From NCBI RefSeq assembly GCF_013378055.1, contig NZ_CP051130.1, positions 930,001 to 994,000 of the forward strand: a stretch of DNA of 64,000 bases, written 5' to 3'. Each line of letters begins with the position of its first letter. The first letter of the stretch is position 1. The notes beneath the pieces were generated by a model, which saw only the letters and a program-made list of their open reading frames with translations, was not told the origin of the DNA and searched no databases. Positions 35,932-44,732 of the stretch are shown one piece after another. Source of the DNA: Parasphingopyxis sp. CP4 (GTDB taxonomy: Bacteria > Pseudomonadota > Alphaproteobacteria > Sphingomonadales > Sphingomonadaceae). The position numbers and the translations under genes were made by a program.

Positions 35932-36057
35932 CGATCTAGCCTCGCCGCACCTATCATCGGGCGCCGTTATTCCACAGGACGATCATCGGTAAATCTCGCC
36001 AAGCGCGGCAGCCTCCCGCTATCCTGCCTGTCAGGGAAACAGGGTAGGTAAAGCGCT

Positions 36058-36864
36058 ATGGGCAACATGCTGGTCATCGGTAAAGTCATCGACATGCGGA
36101 GCCTGTTAGTCAGCGGCTTGGCCGTACTGTCGACCTGGTATTGCCTTGAATATGGGATCACTGGCAATTTCCCCTTGACCCTGATCGCCACCGCGATTGT
36201 CTTTCCCATCGTTTTTGCCATCGGGCACGCGTTTAAGCGCCGCGAAAAGGCGCTCGACGATTATGGGATCATCAAGGCCCATGGCCGGGCGATTTATTTC
36301 GCCGCGCGCGATTGGCTGCCGGATCGCGACGAAGATCGCTTGCGTCGGATCGAGGAAGTGTTGGGCCATTTGCTCAAAGGCTGCCGCGACATGTTCAAAA
36401 GCCCCCTCAGCGAAATGGCGACCCACGAGAAAGAGGTTTACTCGGCCTTTTCGGAGCTATCGGTGTTCGTGAAACGGATGCGCAACGAGGGGCTCGCATC
36501 AGGTGAGTGTTCGCGCTGCAACCAATATATCAGCAAGATGATCGTCTCATTCGAGCAGATCAAACATATCTATCAGTATCGCACGCCGCGCACGCTCAAT
36601 GCATTCAGCGACTTTTTCATCGTCGTGCTGCCGATCCTCTACGGACCTTATTTCGCACATGAAGCCGCCAATTACTCGCTGGCGTTGGTCTATGTGATGC
36701 CGATCCTGTTCTCGGTCATCCTGGTCGGCCTCGCCAATATTCAGGACCATCTGGAAGATCCGTTTGACCAGATTGGCGAAGATGATGTGGCGATCAATGC
36801 CGAGAAATTTGTCGCATTGCTGGCCTGCGAGGGCGACAATGCGGAAACGACGCCGGCTGCCTAA
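36058..36864 (+). CDS. membrane protein, possibly distantly bestrophin-like
   Basis: Not firmly recognised. The 268-residue product has two N-terminal membrane segments (about 14-32 and 36-56), a cytoplasmic helical middle part with a CSRC pair (SGECSRCNQYIS), and two further segments (about 182-200 and 205-222). It ends in the acidic NIQDHLEDPFDQIGEDDVA. The layout of four membrane helices with an EDPF-type element just after the last one recalls bestrophin channels, but this is a weak resemblance. It stands after gyrA with a 126-base gap and converges with the lysoplasmalogenase gene, overlapping by four bases. Confidence 0.6.
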   Translation: MGNMLVIGKVIDMRSLLVSGLAVLSTWYCLEYGITGNFPLTLIATAIVFPIVFAIGHAFKRREKALDDYGIIKAHGRAIYFAARDWLPDRDEDRLRRIEEVLGHLLKGCRDMFKSPLSEMATHEKEVYSAFSELSVFVKRMRNEGLASGECSRCNQYISKMIVSFEQIKHIYQYRTPRTLNAFSDFFIVVLPILYGPYFAHEAANYSLALVYVMPILFSVILVGLANIQDHLEDPFDQIGEDDVAINAEKFVALLACEGDNAETTPAA

Positions 36865-37535
36865 GTTTCGCTATCGCGTGAAAGAACCCGCACCACGCCA
36901 ATTGCGATCATCGCCTGGCCGGTGAAATAGAGTGGCCAGATCAGGAGATCGGGAAGCGGTGAGGCGGCTAATAGACCGAACCGCGAGAAGATCAAGAGAT
37001 CCGAAATCACAAAGAGTATCGCGCCAACGCCCGTGAGATAGCGCGAGAAGCGGCTGATCCAGGCCAGCGACGCCATAAAGGCCAGCGGGGTCGCATAGAC
37101 GGCCAAGTCCGTCGCCATCGCGCGATCTGCCGGTAGCCTCCAGGCAATCCAGATCACGGCCGGAATCAGCAGGACCGCGAGCATTTTCTGGCTCAGCGTC
37201 GTTTCCGGTCGGCGATTGCGGAAGAACAAGAGGATCGCCACCAAATGCCCGGCGGCAAAGGCCAAACCACCTTGAGTCATACCGTGGGTCTCGAGCATCA
37301 CATCGCCAGTCGCCCCCAACGCCATCACCAGCGCGATCAGCCAACCGTCCAGGTTACGCGCCTGCATCCCGGCCCATACGGCCAGCAAAGCGACCCCTGC
37401 CCCCTTCCAGGCGATCAACAGCGTCGAAGGCTCCAGGATCCGACCAGCCAGATAATAGCTCAGCCCCGCCAATAGCGAGAGCAGCAGCACGAGAGTGGTG
37501 AAGCCGCCGGATTTCGTCGATGGTGTGTCAGTCAT
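36861..37535 (-). CDS. lysoplasmalogenase (YhhN/TMEM86 family)
   Basis: Polytopic membrane protein (about 8 helices, 224 residues) of the YhhN family. Human TMEM86B hydrolyses the vinyl ether bond of lysoplasmalogens, and some bacterial homologues have the same activity. Family features are WKGAGVALLAVWA, ALGATGDVML with a conserved acidic residue in a helix, AAGHLVAI, ATPLAFMASLA and the late LFVISDLLIFS. The conserved Asp in GD and SD are proposed catalytic positions. Convergent with the preceding membrane protein. Physiological substrate in this organism unknown. Confidence 0.85.
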   Translation of the reverse strand: MTDTPSTKSGGFTTLVLLLSLLAGLSYYLAGRILEPSTLLIAWKGAGVALLAVWAGMQARNLDGWLIALVMALGATGDVMLETHGMTQGGLAFAAGHLVAILLFFRNRRPETTLSQKMLAVLLIPAVIWIAWRLPADRAMATDLAVYATPLAFMASLAWISRFSRYLTGVGAILFVISDLLIFSRFGLLAASPLPDLLIWPLYFTGQAMIAIGVVRVLSRDSET

Positions 37536-37610
37536 GCTCGTAAGATGCCTCCGTTTAAGGATCCGTCGATTGCTAGCCCGATTTCTATGAAAAGAACATT
37601 GACATCATTT

Positions 37611-37630
37611 ATTTCTGTAATTACAGAAAT
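37611..37630. promoter_or_regulatory. perfect 20-bp palindrome, probable operator of the GbsR/MarR regulator
   Basis: ATTTCTGTAATTACAGAAAT is a perfect palindrome, ending six bases before the ATG of the regulator gene. At that position a bound dimer would block transcription or ribosome access, which fits autoregulation by a winged-helix dimer. The nine-base half CAGAAATTA recurs before the next membrane-protein gene. Confidence 0.65.
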
Positions 37631-37636
37631 TATGGA

Positions 37637-38185
37637 ATGGCAATAACCAATCATCCCGACGCCAAAGCATTCATCCTGCACTGGGGTGAGATGGGCACAC
37701 AATGGGGCGTCAATCGGTCCGTGGCTCAAATGCATGCCCTGCTCTACTTATCAGACCGACCTGTAACGGCAGATGAAATTGTCGAGCAACTCGGATTGGC
37801 TAGATCTAACATCTCCAATGGCCTCAAAGAGTTGCAAGGCTACGGCATCGTTCGACGCGTTCATGTCGAGGGCGATCGGCGCGACCATTTTGTAGCCGAG
37901 ACCGACCTTTGGGATATGCTGATGCAGATCGTGGCGGAACGGAAACGTCGTGAAATCGATCCGACAATCCAATTGTTGGAAGAACTGTCGCAAAAGATGG
38001 CAGACGATCCAGGCGCACCTCCTTATATCCGTGAGCGCGTAACCCGCATGCACGAGTTCATCTCGACGCTCGGGAACTGGTACGAACAGGTTCGTGTGCT
38101 GCCCAAGCCCACTCTGGTAACTTTGATGAAGCTCGGCGGTAAGGTCGCGCGTTTCGTCAAACCGATCACTAAAAAGAAAGACTAA
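37637..38185 (+). CDS. GbsR/MarR-type winged-helix transcriptional regulator
   Basis: 182-residue regulator with a MarR-like winged helix (about 22-85): MHALLYLSDRPVTADEIVEQ followed by LGLARSNISNGLKELQGYGIV as recognition region, then a wing VHVEGDRRDHFVAE. The C-terminal helical half resembles GbsR-type repressors, which control choline-glycine betaine genes in Bacillus, but the ligand here is unknown. The 20-bp palindrome immediately before its start suggests autoregulation. The two genes after it encode small membrane proteins, and the first has a matching half-site upstream. Confidence 0.85.
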   Translation: MAITNHPDAKAFILHWGEMGTQWGVNRSVAQMHALLYLSDRPVTADEIVEQLGLARSNISNGLKELQGYGIVRRVHVEGDRRDHFVAETDLWDMLMQIVAERKRREIDPTIQLLEELSQKMADDPGAPPYIRERVTRMHEFISTLGNWYEQVRVLPKPTLVTLMKLGGKVARFVKPITKKKD

Positions 38186-38188
38186 GAT

Positions 38189-38211
38189 AGGAGGACACAA
38201 TGCCAGGCTGA
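38189..38211 (+). other. strong ribosome-binding site with three-codon ORF (possible gene remnant)
   Basis: AGGAGG at 38189-38194 is followed at ideal spacing by ATG CCA GGC TGA at 38200-38211, coding only Met-Pro-Gly. It lies directly after the regulator stop. It may be the scar of a gene whose start survives or a minimal leader ORF; it is too short to call a gene. Confidence 0.4.
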
Positions 38212-38242
38212 GATTAGGCACGCCACATCGTTTCAGTTTTTT

Positions 38243-38251
38243 CAGAAATTA
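38243..38251. promoter_or_regulatory. half-site copy of the palindromic operator
   Basis: CAGAAATTA repeats the right half of the 37611-37630 palindrome, 20 bases before the ATG of the membrane-protein gene. The left partner is degenerate (TTTCAGTTTTTT). It may let the regulator control this gene too. Confidence 0.4.
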
Positions 38252-38271
38252 CATTATTTGAGGAAAGAACA

Positions 38272-38652
38272 ATGGTCGAAATTTCCTATGGTCTCTATCT
38301 CGCTATCACCATCGCAATCACGATCTGGGTAGCGCGTACCCTGTCAAAAAATGGCGAAGTGTTCCTCATCCAGTGTTTCGGCCATAACTCGGTCCTGGCC
38401 AAATCGACCAATCACCTGCTAGTTGTGGGATTCTATCTCGTCAATATCGGCTTCATCACGCTAACCTTGAGCATCGGTAACGAGCCCAGCACGTTGCCGG
38501 AGGCCATTCGTTTCCTAAGCGGAAAAGTTGGCCTGGCGGTCCTCGTCCTTGGCGGGATGCATTTCTTCAATATGTCCGCAATCGCACGCTTTGGTCGCAA
38601 GTTGAATGATTGGATCGTTGATCAGGAGTTCGTGCAGTCGGATCCTGTCTAG
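38272..38652 (+). CDS. small membrane protein in the GbsR-type regulator unit
   Basis: Not recognised. The 126-residue product has three predicted membrane helices (about 4-22, 48-68 and 82-102), a conserved-looking loop CFGHNSVLAKSTNHLL, and a polar C-terminal tail. A typical site (GAGGAAAG) precedes the ATG. Its upstream region holds a half-site matching the palindrome before the neighbouring regulator gene, so it is probably controlled by that regulator. Membrane location is clear; function is unknown. Confidence 0.65.
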   Translation: MVEISYGLYLAITIAITIWVARTLSKNGEVFLIQCFGHNSVLAKSTNHLLVVGFYLVNIGFITLTLSIGNEPSTLPEAIRFLSGKVGLAVLVLGGMHFFNMSAIARFGRKLNDWIVDQEFVQSDPV

Positions 38653-38711
38653 TCGCGAGAAAACGGGCGCCGTCCGCGGTGCCCGCCCCGATCCAAATTT
38701 GGAGCATCAAA

Positions 38712-39134
38712 ATGCCCGAACAAGGCAATCTTTTTCGTGGAATCTTCTTGGCATCCCTCGCCGCTGGCCCCATTCTTATGATCACTGACGCCCTGGCAAC
38801 TTACTATCTGCAGCTACCAATGCCAGGGACAATCGATGTGGAGATGGCAGCAAACTTTGTCGGCACGCTAATCCCCGCCAGTATCTTTGGCACTTTTGTG
38901 GCCCTCGCCTTCAACGCTGCTGGAGCCGTCATTATGATCAGGATTGGCGAGCATTGGATCGAATCTCATTCGCCTGGTGTCTGGATTGCCGTTGGAACTC
39001 TGACGATGCTTGCAGGCCCCGCGATTGTCGGCTTCGAACAGTTCTCAATGGAAATGCTAATTGCAATGGGCGTTACCGGTGGAAGCTGTGCAGGGATATG
39101 TTACTATTTTACCGAAAGTCCGCAGGTTGATTAG
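38712..39134 (+). CDS. small four-helix membrane protein, unknown function
   Basis: Not recognised. About 140 residues with four hydrophobic segments (about 12-30, 43-66, 83-102 and 110-132), starting at ATG 38712 (MPEQGNLFRGIFLASLAAGP). It lies 59 bases after the previous small membrane protein and may be co-transcribed. Few charged residues lie between the helices. The pair downstream of a GbsR/MarR-type regulator may be a small transport or membrane-adaptation unit, which is inference from context only. Confidence 0.62.
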   Translation: MPEQGNLFRGIFLASLAAGPILMITDALATYYLQLPMPGTIDVEMAANFVGTLIPASIFGTFVALAFNAAGAVIMIRIGEHWIESHSPGVWIAVGTLTMLAGPAIVGFEQFSMEMLIAMGVTGGSCAGICYYFTESPQVD

Positions 39135-39259
39135 CAAGCGACATGGCCGGATTTCGTGACCTGGCGGTTGCACTCTGCATGCATTGCCCTACATCGCGTT
39201 CCCTTCCAATATGTAACCAAAGCACGGCAAAATCTATCGCGCCCGGGTGAAGCAAGACC

Positions 39260-40600
39260 ATGAGTGACCATCACGTACATATTATCGGCGGCGGCCTGGC
39301 TGGGTCCGAGGCTGCATGGCAGCTTGCCGAACAGGGCGTGAAAGTGCGGCTTTCCGAAATGCGTGGTAGCGGGGAGATGACCCCGGCACACCAGTCGGAC
39401 GGGCTGGCGGAGCTGGTGTGCTCGAACAGCTTTCGGTCCGACGATGCCGAACGTAACGCTGTCGGCCTGCTGCATCAGGAGATGCGCGACCTTGGTTCGA
39501 TCATCATGCAGTGCGGGGACGCGCACAAGGTACCGGCCGGCTCTGCCTTAGCTGTGGACCGCGATGGGTTCTCCGATGCGGTCACGCAAGCGCTTGAGCA
39601 GCATTCCAATATCGAGATCGTCCGCGAACGCGTCGACAGTTTGCCCGAAAGCGGTCTGACGATTGTGGCGACGGGTCCTCTCACTGCACTTTCCCTAGCT
39701 GAAAGCATTGGCGCGGCCACCGGCGATGATGCGCTCGCCTTTTTCGATGCCATTGCGCCAATCGTCCACAAAGACAGTATCGACATGGATATCTGCTGGA
39801 TGGCGTCGCGATGGGATAAGGGCGAAGGCGATGATTACGTCAACTGCCCGATGGACAAGGAGCAATATCTCGCCTTCCATCAAGGCTTGATCGACGGCGA
39901 GAAAACCGAGTTTCGCGAATGGGAACAGGACACGCCCTATTTCGAAGGCTGTATGCCGATCGAGATCATGGCGGAGCGCGGCGTGGATACGCTACGCTAC
40001 GGCCCGATGAAACCGGTCGGCCTCGATAATCCGCGCACCGGTCGCTGGCCCTATGCCGTTGTCCAACTGCGCCAGGACAATGCGCTCGGCACCTTGTGGA
40101 ACATGGTCGGCTTCCAGACGAAGCTGAAATATGGCGCCCAGGTCGAGCTGTTCCGGACGATTCCTGGATTGGAACAGGCGGAATTTGCGCGGCTCGGGGG
40201 GCTGCATCGCAACACCTTCATCAATTCACCCAAGCTGCTCGACAGCGAGATGCGCTTGAAATCAGCGCCGCATGTTCGCTTTGCTGGGCAGATCACGGGT
40301 TGCGAAGGCTATGTCGAAAGTTCGGCTGTCGGCCTGACGGTCGGGCGGTTTGCTGCCGCAGAATTGCGCGGCGAAACGCTTACGCCTCCGCCAGCTGAAA
40401 CGGCGCTAGGCGCGTTGCTGGGCCACATTACCGGCGGTGCGGATGCGCGCGACTATCAGCCGATGAATGTCAATTTCGGTCTGTTTCCGCCGCTTGCCGA
40501 ACGCGTCCATAAGAAGCAACGCAAGGAAGCGATGACCACGCGTGCCCGCACGGCGATGGCGAAATGGGTGAGCGCGATTGCTCCGCGAGCCGCGGCTTAG
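39260..40600 (+). CDS. trmFO: tRNA (uracil-54,C5)-methyltransferase, folate/FAD type
   Basis: FAD-dependent enzyme that makes ribothymidine at position 54 of the tRNA T loop using methylenetetrahydrofolate; it replaces TrmA in many bacteria. The N-terminal dinucleotide-binding motif [16 protein letters not shown], the [10 protein letters not shown] segment with the catalytic-type Cys, YFEGCMPIE and the C-terminal [19 protein letters not shown] region are all family hallmarks. Length is 446 residues. Convergent with the M20 peptidase gene, with four bases of overlap. The start ATG is preceded by a weak site. Confidence 0.96.
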   Translation: MSDHHVHIIGGGLAGSEAAWQLAEQGVKVRLSEMRGSGEMTPAHQSDGLAELVCSNSFRSDDAERNAVGLLHQEMRDLGSIIMQCGDAHKVPAGSALAVDRDGFSDAVTQALEQHSNIEIVRERVDSLPESGLTIVATGPLTALSLAESIGAATGDDALAFFDAIAPIVHKDSIDMDICWMASRWDKGEGDDYVNCPMDKEQYLAFHQGLIDGEKTEFREWEQDTPYFEGCMPIEIMAERGVDTLRYGPMKPVGLDNPRTGRWPYAVVQLRQDNALGTLWNMVGFQTKLKYGAQVELFRTIPGLEQAEFARLGGLHRNTFINSPKLLDSEMRLKSAPHVRFAGQITGCEGYVESSAVGLTVGRFAAAELRGETLTPPPAETALGALLGHITGGADARDYQPMNVNFGLFPPLAERVHKKQRKEAMTTRARTAMAKWVSAIAPRAAA

Positions 40601-41895
40601 TTTTCGGCTAACCCAGCCTCACCGACCAGCAGCATCAATCCGCGCATTGTGCATGCTGGAACATTGCCATCATCTTCCCATGTTTCGCTGAGCGAGTGCG
40701 CCCCACTACTCACGCCGCACCGGGTGATCGTGATGGCCGGAATGCCGAGCGAAATCGGAATGTTGGAATCGGTCGATGACCCAACCATGCTCGGCTCAAT
40801 ATCATCAGCCCGCAGAAGCGCCAGAGCGCGCTGAACGAGCGGAACGCTTGTATCGCCCTCACCTGCTGGTCGCTGGCCGATTGGTGCAACTTCCATCGTC
40901 AGCAAATCACCGTCGCCACGCACGGCATTCTCAGCTTCCAGGCCGTCACGCATCGCCTGCTGGAACACGACATCGAGAGCAGCCAGCTTTTCCGGATTAC
41001 CGGAGCGCATATCGACTTCAAACCAACTTTCAAACGGAATTGAATTGACCGATGTTCCGCCGCCAATGCGCCCGATATTGTAACTTGAGCGCGGGCCATC
41101 CTGGGTGATCGGGCGCGCCGCGTTTACAAAACGCGTGATCGCCCGAGATGCGGCATGATGCGGATTGCCATCCCCAAAGTCGCCCCAACTATGACCGCCG
41201 GGCCCCTGCATCGTGACACGGTAACGATTTGAGCCAACGGCGCTGGTAACAAGCCGCGCGTCATTGCCACCGTCGATGGCGATAAACGCATCGGGATGAT
41301 CAATGCCATCGCGGAAGAGATGCCGAACCCCGCGCAGATCCCCAAGACCTTCCTCGCCGATATTGCCGACCAACACGATGGTCGCTTCCGTGGCGATGTC
41401 TGCAGATGCGATGGCCGACGCAAATTGGAGCAACATGATGGCACCGCGCGTATTGTCGCCGATCCCGGGCGCGATGTAGCGGTTGCCCTCAACGCGAATC
41501 GTGACATCAGTTTCGATCGGAAAGACGGTATCGATATGCGCGGCGACCGTGACCGTGCGCTCACCTACAGTGCCAGCGCGACTGGCGACGACATTGCCAA
41601 CCTCGTCGATCGTCACGTCGCCAAACCCGGTCGCCTGCATCATTTCGGCAAACACAGCCGCTCGCGCCTCTTCACCAAAAGGAGGCGCTGGCACCTCATT
41701 CAGGGTGATCATGTCGGCAAGGCGGGCCTCATGCGTTTCGTTAAGGTGCGCAAATGCCGCCACCATGCGCGGATCCTCCCGCATCTGTACTACTTCGGCA
41801 TCATAGGTATCGGGCGCGGGATCTAGCTGCATGGCAAATGCTGCGCTCAGAGGAAGCGCTGCAAGCGCGGCGACGGTCAGGAGCTTCATTTTCAT
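40597..41895 (-). CDS. secreted M20-family metallopeptidase
   Basis: Dizinc exopeptidase of the M20/M25/M40 family with a signal peptide (residues 1-23, ending AAFA). Metal and catalytic residues are visible in VAAHIDTVF (His and Asp), GIGDNTRG (bridging Asp), NIGEEGLGD (Glu pair), AIDGGND and [12 protein letters not shown] (terminal His). A dimerisation domain lies in the middle. This is similar to peptidase T-like or succinyl-diaminopimelate-type enzymes, but the substrate cannot be read from sequence. I chose ATG 41895; ATG 41889 is close by and the long frame to 42069 is unlikely. The EF-hand gene follows on the same strand upstream. Confidence 0.87.
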   Translation of the reverse strand: MKMKLLTVAALAALPLSAAFAMQLDPAPDTYDAEVVQMREDPRMVAAFAHLNETHEARLADMITLNEVPAPPFGEEARAAVFAEMMQATGFGDVTIDEVGNVVASRAGTVGERTVTVAAHIDTVFPIETDVTIRVEGNRYIAPGIGDNTRGAIMLLQFASAIASADIATEATIVLVGNIGEEGLGDLRGVRHLFRDGIDHPDAFIAIDGGNDARLVTSAVGSNRYRVTMQGPGGHSWGDFGDGNPHHAASRAITRFVNAARPITQDGPRSSYNIGRIGGGTSVNSIPFESWFEVDMRSGNPEKLAALDVVFQQAMRDGLEAENAVRGDGDLLTMEVAPIGQRPAGEGDTSVPLVQRALALLRADDIEPSMVGSSTDSNIPISLGIPAITITRCGVSSGAHSLSETWEDDGNVPACTMRGLMLLVGEAGLAEN

Positions 41896-41932
41896 GGGCA
41901 AAGCAATCGCTGGCCGAACCCGCATCGTCAAC

Positions 41933-42394
41933 TCAACAATTACACCGTTGGCGAGTAGATGATGATCGGGACTGACGCGTGGTGGCAAATTCTGCCGGTG
42001 TAAGTGCGCCTGACTGATCAGCATCTGCCGCGGAAAAGCGATCGCTGGTCCGGACCGCCCATTCCTCAAACGTCAAATAGTTATCGCCATTGGTATCGAG
42101 TGCGCGAAATCCATCGGTGCGACTGCTCATCATTTCCGCGCGCGTGATCGCGCCATCCCGATCACGGTCATATCGCCCAAATCTGCGCTGCTCACGAGTG
42201 AGCTCTGTAGCCTCGGGCGGTGGCGGACCAATGGTAACCGGAGGCGGCGCGTCGATCGGATCGATTGGTTCAATCTCCGGCGGCGGCGGTGCAGGCGGAG
42301 GCGGCTCGTCTTGCTGGGCCAATGTTTCCCAGACGAACAATCCCGCGCCCATTAACAATAGTGCCGACATGATACCGGCCAGAAAGCGACCCAT
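41933..42394 (-). CDS. membrane-anchored EF-hand protein
   Basis: A 153-residue protein with one N-terminal membrane helix (5-25), a very Pro-rich linker (PPPPAPPPPEIEP and further) and three EF-hand-like calcium loops: DRDRDGAITRAEM, DTNGDNYLTFEEW and DADQSGALTPAEF. The loops follow the DxDxDG pattern well, so calcium binding is likely. The Pro-rich arm would hold the domain away from the membrane in the periplasm. The partner is unknown. ATG 42394 is preferred; a GTG lies one codon earlier. It is followed after 37 bases by the M20 peptidase on the same strand. Confidence 0.8.
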   Translation of the reverse strand: MGRFLAGIMSALLLMGAGLFVWETLAQQDEPPPPAPPPPEIEPIDPIDAPPPVTIGPPPPEATELTREQRRFGRYDRDRDGAITRAEMMSSRTDGFRALDTNGDNYLTFEEWAVRTSDRFSAADADQSGALTPAEFATTRQSRSSSTRQRCNC

Positions 42395-42445
42395 CACCAG
42401 CCTCCTCTCCCAGCCTTTAGCGGGAGCAGTAGGATGAGAATAGGC

Positions 42446-43102
42446 TTAATATCCTGTAATATTATGATAAATCATGCGCAACACGCGCGAAGGTGATCCC
42501 TGGCGTCGTTCGGATTTGCCAATATCGCGCCTGGTGAGGATCACCAATGCGCCCAGCGATCGCAATGTACGCGGCCATTTGTGGGGATCCATACGCGCGA
42601 GGATATCACCGGCCAGACTGCGGGCTTGGCTCGCCGCGACTTCGTCCCGGATACGGAATGAGAGATCAACAAGCGCCCAAGCTCGGCCATAGTCTGAAAC
42701 CCAGTCCGGCACGTCTTCGGTTAACAATGCCGCAGACAGACGAAACAGGGGTCCGCCCCTATCCTCTGCAAATCGCTCCAGATCAACTGACTCCAGTGGC
42801 TCTTGGAGAAGCGCAAACCAACCCTCCGCCATCTTGCCCCATTCCGCACCGTCAGCGCCGCTTTGTCCCAGACTGTCTGCGACTTGCTGCAACAAGGGTT
42901 CGGCGGCAGCATGATCAGAAGCCGCGGCCAATGCTTCGCGCCACCACAACAATCGCATCTCGCCAATAGTCGTTTCAGTGGTGCCGGCAACGATCGATCC
43001 AAAGCGTTCATCGACGGACCATAAAGTTCGCAACAAAGGCCTTGCGGTCTTCTTCGCGTAGCTCAGGGCGAGTTCGCGCTCCGGATCAGCCAGTCTGTGC
43101 AT
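42446..43102 (-). CDS. squalene/phytoene synthase-family protein lacking catalytic Asp motifs
   Basis: Related to the trans-isoprenyl diphosphate synthase family by the LLWWREAL segment and overall helical pattern. The first DxxxD motif is missing: the expected region reads VDERFGSIVAGTTETTIGEM. The second motif region reads DLSFRIRDEVA. It is 218 residues, shorter than true synthases. The human complex I assembly factor NDUFAF6 is a family member with the same loss, and alphaproteobacterial relatives of this type are common, so a non-enzymatic assembly role is more likely than isoprenoid synthesis. ATG 43102 is preceded by AGAGGG. Confidence 0.72.
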   Translation of the reverse strand: MHRLADPERELALSYAKKTARPLLRTLWSVDERFGSIVAGTTETTIGEMRLLWWREALAAASDHAAAEPLLQQVADSLGQSGADGAEWGKMAEGWFALLQEPLESVDLERFAEDRGGPLFRLSAALLTEDVPDWVSDYGRAWALVDLSFRIRDEVAASQARSLAGDILARMDPHKWPRTLRSLGALVILTRRDIGKSERRQGSPSRVLRMIYHNITGY

Positions 43103-43238
43103 CACGTGAAACCCTCTGAAGTGCGCCGCGGGATATGGCAAACATCTCGTTAACCTTGCTGCGAGACATCTGTTTAAGTTTGTCCGTTCATAACGTGCCG
43201 AACCTTGGGTGAAACATGCCACAACGGCAGGGGTAAAT

Positions 43239-44732
43239 ATGAGCAACTGGTTGAAAAGAAACGTATCGCGGCGAGTCGCGAAAGCGAAGCCTTTTCTCTC
43301 TCGTCTCCGGAGTGATAGTCGCGGCAATACGCTAGCTATGGCTGGCGCCGCGCTCGTTCCAATCGCCGGCATGATCGGTTCGGGCTTGGATATGAGCCGC
43401 GCCTATATGGCGCAAGCCAAGCTTCAAAACGCATGTGACGCGTCCGCGCTTGCGGCCCGCCGTGTAATGGCTGGCGAAACATGGACCTCTGACGCCCAGA
43501 CAGAAGGCGAACGCTTCTTCGATTTCAACTTCCCGTCTTCGACGATGAATTCTCAGAATGTCACCCGTACGGTGGCACAGAGCGGCACTGACCCGTCTGC
43601 TGTGACGGTGACGGCAAGCGCTGATGTGCCGACCTCCGTCATGGGCTTGTTCGGAAAAGACAGCATTCCGATCAGCGTATCGTGCAATGCCGACCAAGAT
43701 TACGGCAATAATGACATCATGGTGGTGCTCGATGTTACCGGCTCAATGAACAACAATGCCAGTGGCGGTGGCGGTACCCGGATCGAACGATTGCGGACCG
43801 GAGCTGTTGGCCTATATCGCGCCCTTTCAGGCGCGACCAACACACGCACACGCTTTGGCATCGTTCCCTATTCGGGCACCGTGAATGTCGGACGCATCTT
43901 GCGGAACCGCGATATTCTCAAAACCACCTTCTACCAGAAAGATGTGGGCGGAAGTTATGATCTCGTCGGCGTTCATATTGACGATACCGAATGGGAAGGC
44001 GGCAATAACAACAAAGACATTCGTGAATGGCGTTTGAGTGGCGAAGGCTGCGTCGAAGAACGTCCCGATATCGGTAATGCCGCTCACCCAATCGTTGCAG
44101 ACACCACTGTCACGCAGGACGATATCGACCTGACTGCGGTAAACGGCAGCGACACGGCCCGCCAATGGGGTCGCTATGACCCAGATGAGCAGGAATCTCA
44201 GACTCAATGGGCGTGCCCGAACGAAGCGACCCGCCTTCGCACCTATGGCAGTGAAGCGACCTACACGACGGCGATTAATGATGCGACGCAGAATGTGACA
44301 GGTGGTACCTATCATGACGTAGGTCTGATCTGGGCGGCTCGTTTGCTGTCGCAGACCGGCATGAACACATCTCGCAATCCGGCAGAATTCAACAATGTCC
44401 CGGTGGCGATGCACATCGTGTTCCTGACCGACGGTACGCTGGATACAGGCGGATCCTTCTACTCATCCTATGGTGCGCAGAACCAGGATGGGCGCATGAC
44501 AGGCTCGGGCTCGAACGATGAAAATCACCGGGCGCGTTTCCTTGCAGCATGCGCAACGGCGAAGTCGATGGGCATGACGATCTGGGTGATCGCGCTCGAT
44601 GTTGGCAGCACGGATGATATTGAACCCTGCGCAACCAGCAGCGGTCACTTCTTCATTAGCGATGGATCCGATCTGGAGAGCGTCTTTACGCGGATCGGCC
44701 AGGGCATCGGTCGCTTAAGGCTCACGACATGA
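43239..44732 (+). CDS. TadG-type vWA pilus-assembly protein, first copy
   Basis: 497-residue protein of the Tad Flp-pilus family: a short basic N-terminus, a membrane segment (AMAGAALVPIAGMIGSGLDMSRAY, about 33-56; key part LVPIAGMIGSGLD), and a von Willebrand A domain with a MIDAS-type motif DVTGSM at 165-170. The TadG N-terminal signature QNACDASALAARR is present. Such proteins are exported and linked to surface pili or adherence. It starts at ATG 43239 with an AGGGG site; the longer frame from 43209 is less likely. Its stop overlaps the TadE-like gene by four bases (ATGA). No other tad genes are nearby. Confidence 0.85.
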   Translation: MSNWLKRNVSRRVAKAKPFLSRLRSDSRGNTLAMAGAALVPIAGMIGSGLDMSRAYMAQAKLQNACDASALAARRVMAGETWTSDAQTEGERFFDFNFPSSTMNSQNVTRTVAQSGTDPSAVTVTASADVPTSVMGLFGKDSIPISVSCNADQDYGNNDIMVVLDVTGSMNNNASGGGGTRIERLRTGAVGLYRALSGATNTRTRFGIVPYSGTVNVGRILRNRDILKTTFYQKDVGGSYDLVGVHIDDTEWEGGNNNKDIREWRLSGEGCVEERPDIGNAAHPIVADTTVTQDDIDLTAVNGSDTARQWGRYDPDEQESQTQWACPNEATRLRTYGSEATYTTAINDATQNVTGGTYHDVGLIWAARLLSQTGMNTSRNPAEFNNVPVAMHIVFLTDGTLDTGGSFYSSYGAQNQDGRMTGSGSNDENHRARFLAACATAKSMGMTIWVIALDVGSTDDIEPCATSSGHFFISDGSDLESVFTRIGQGIGRLRLTT

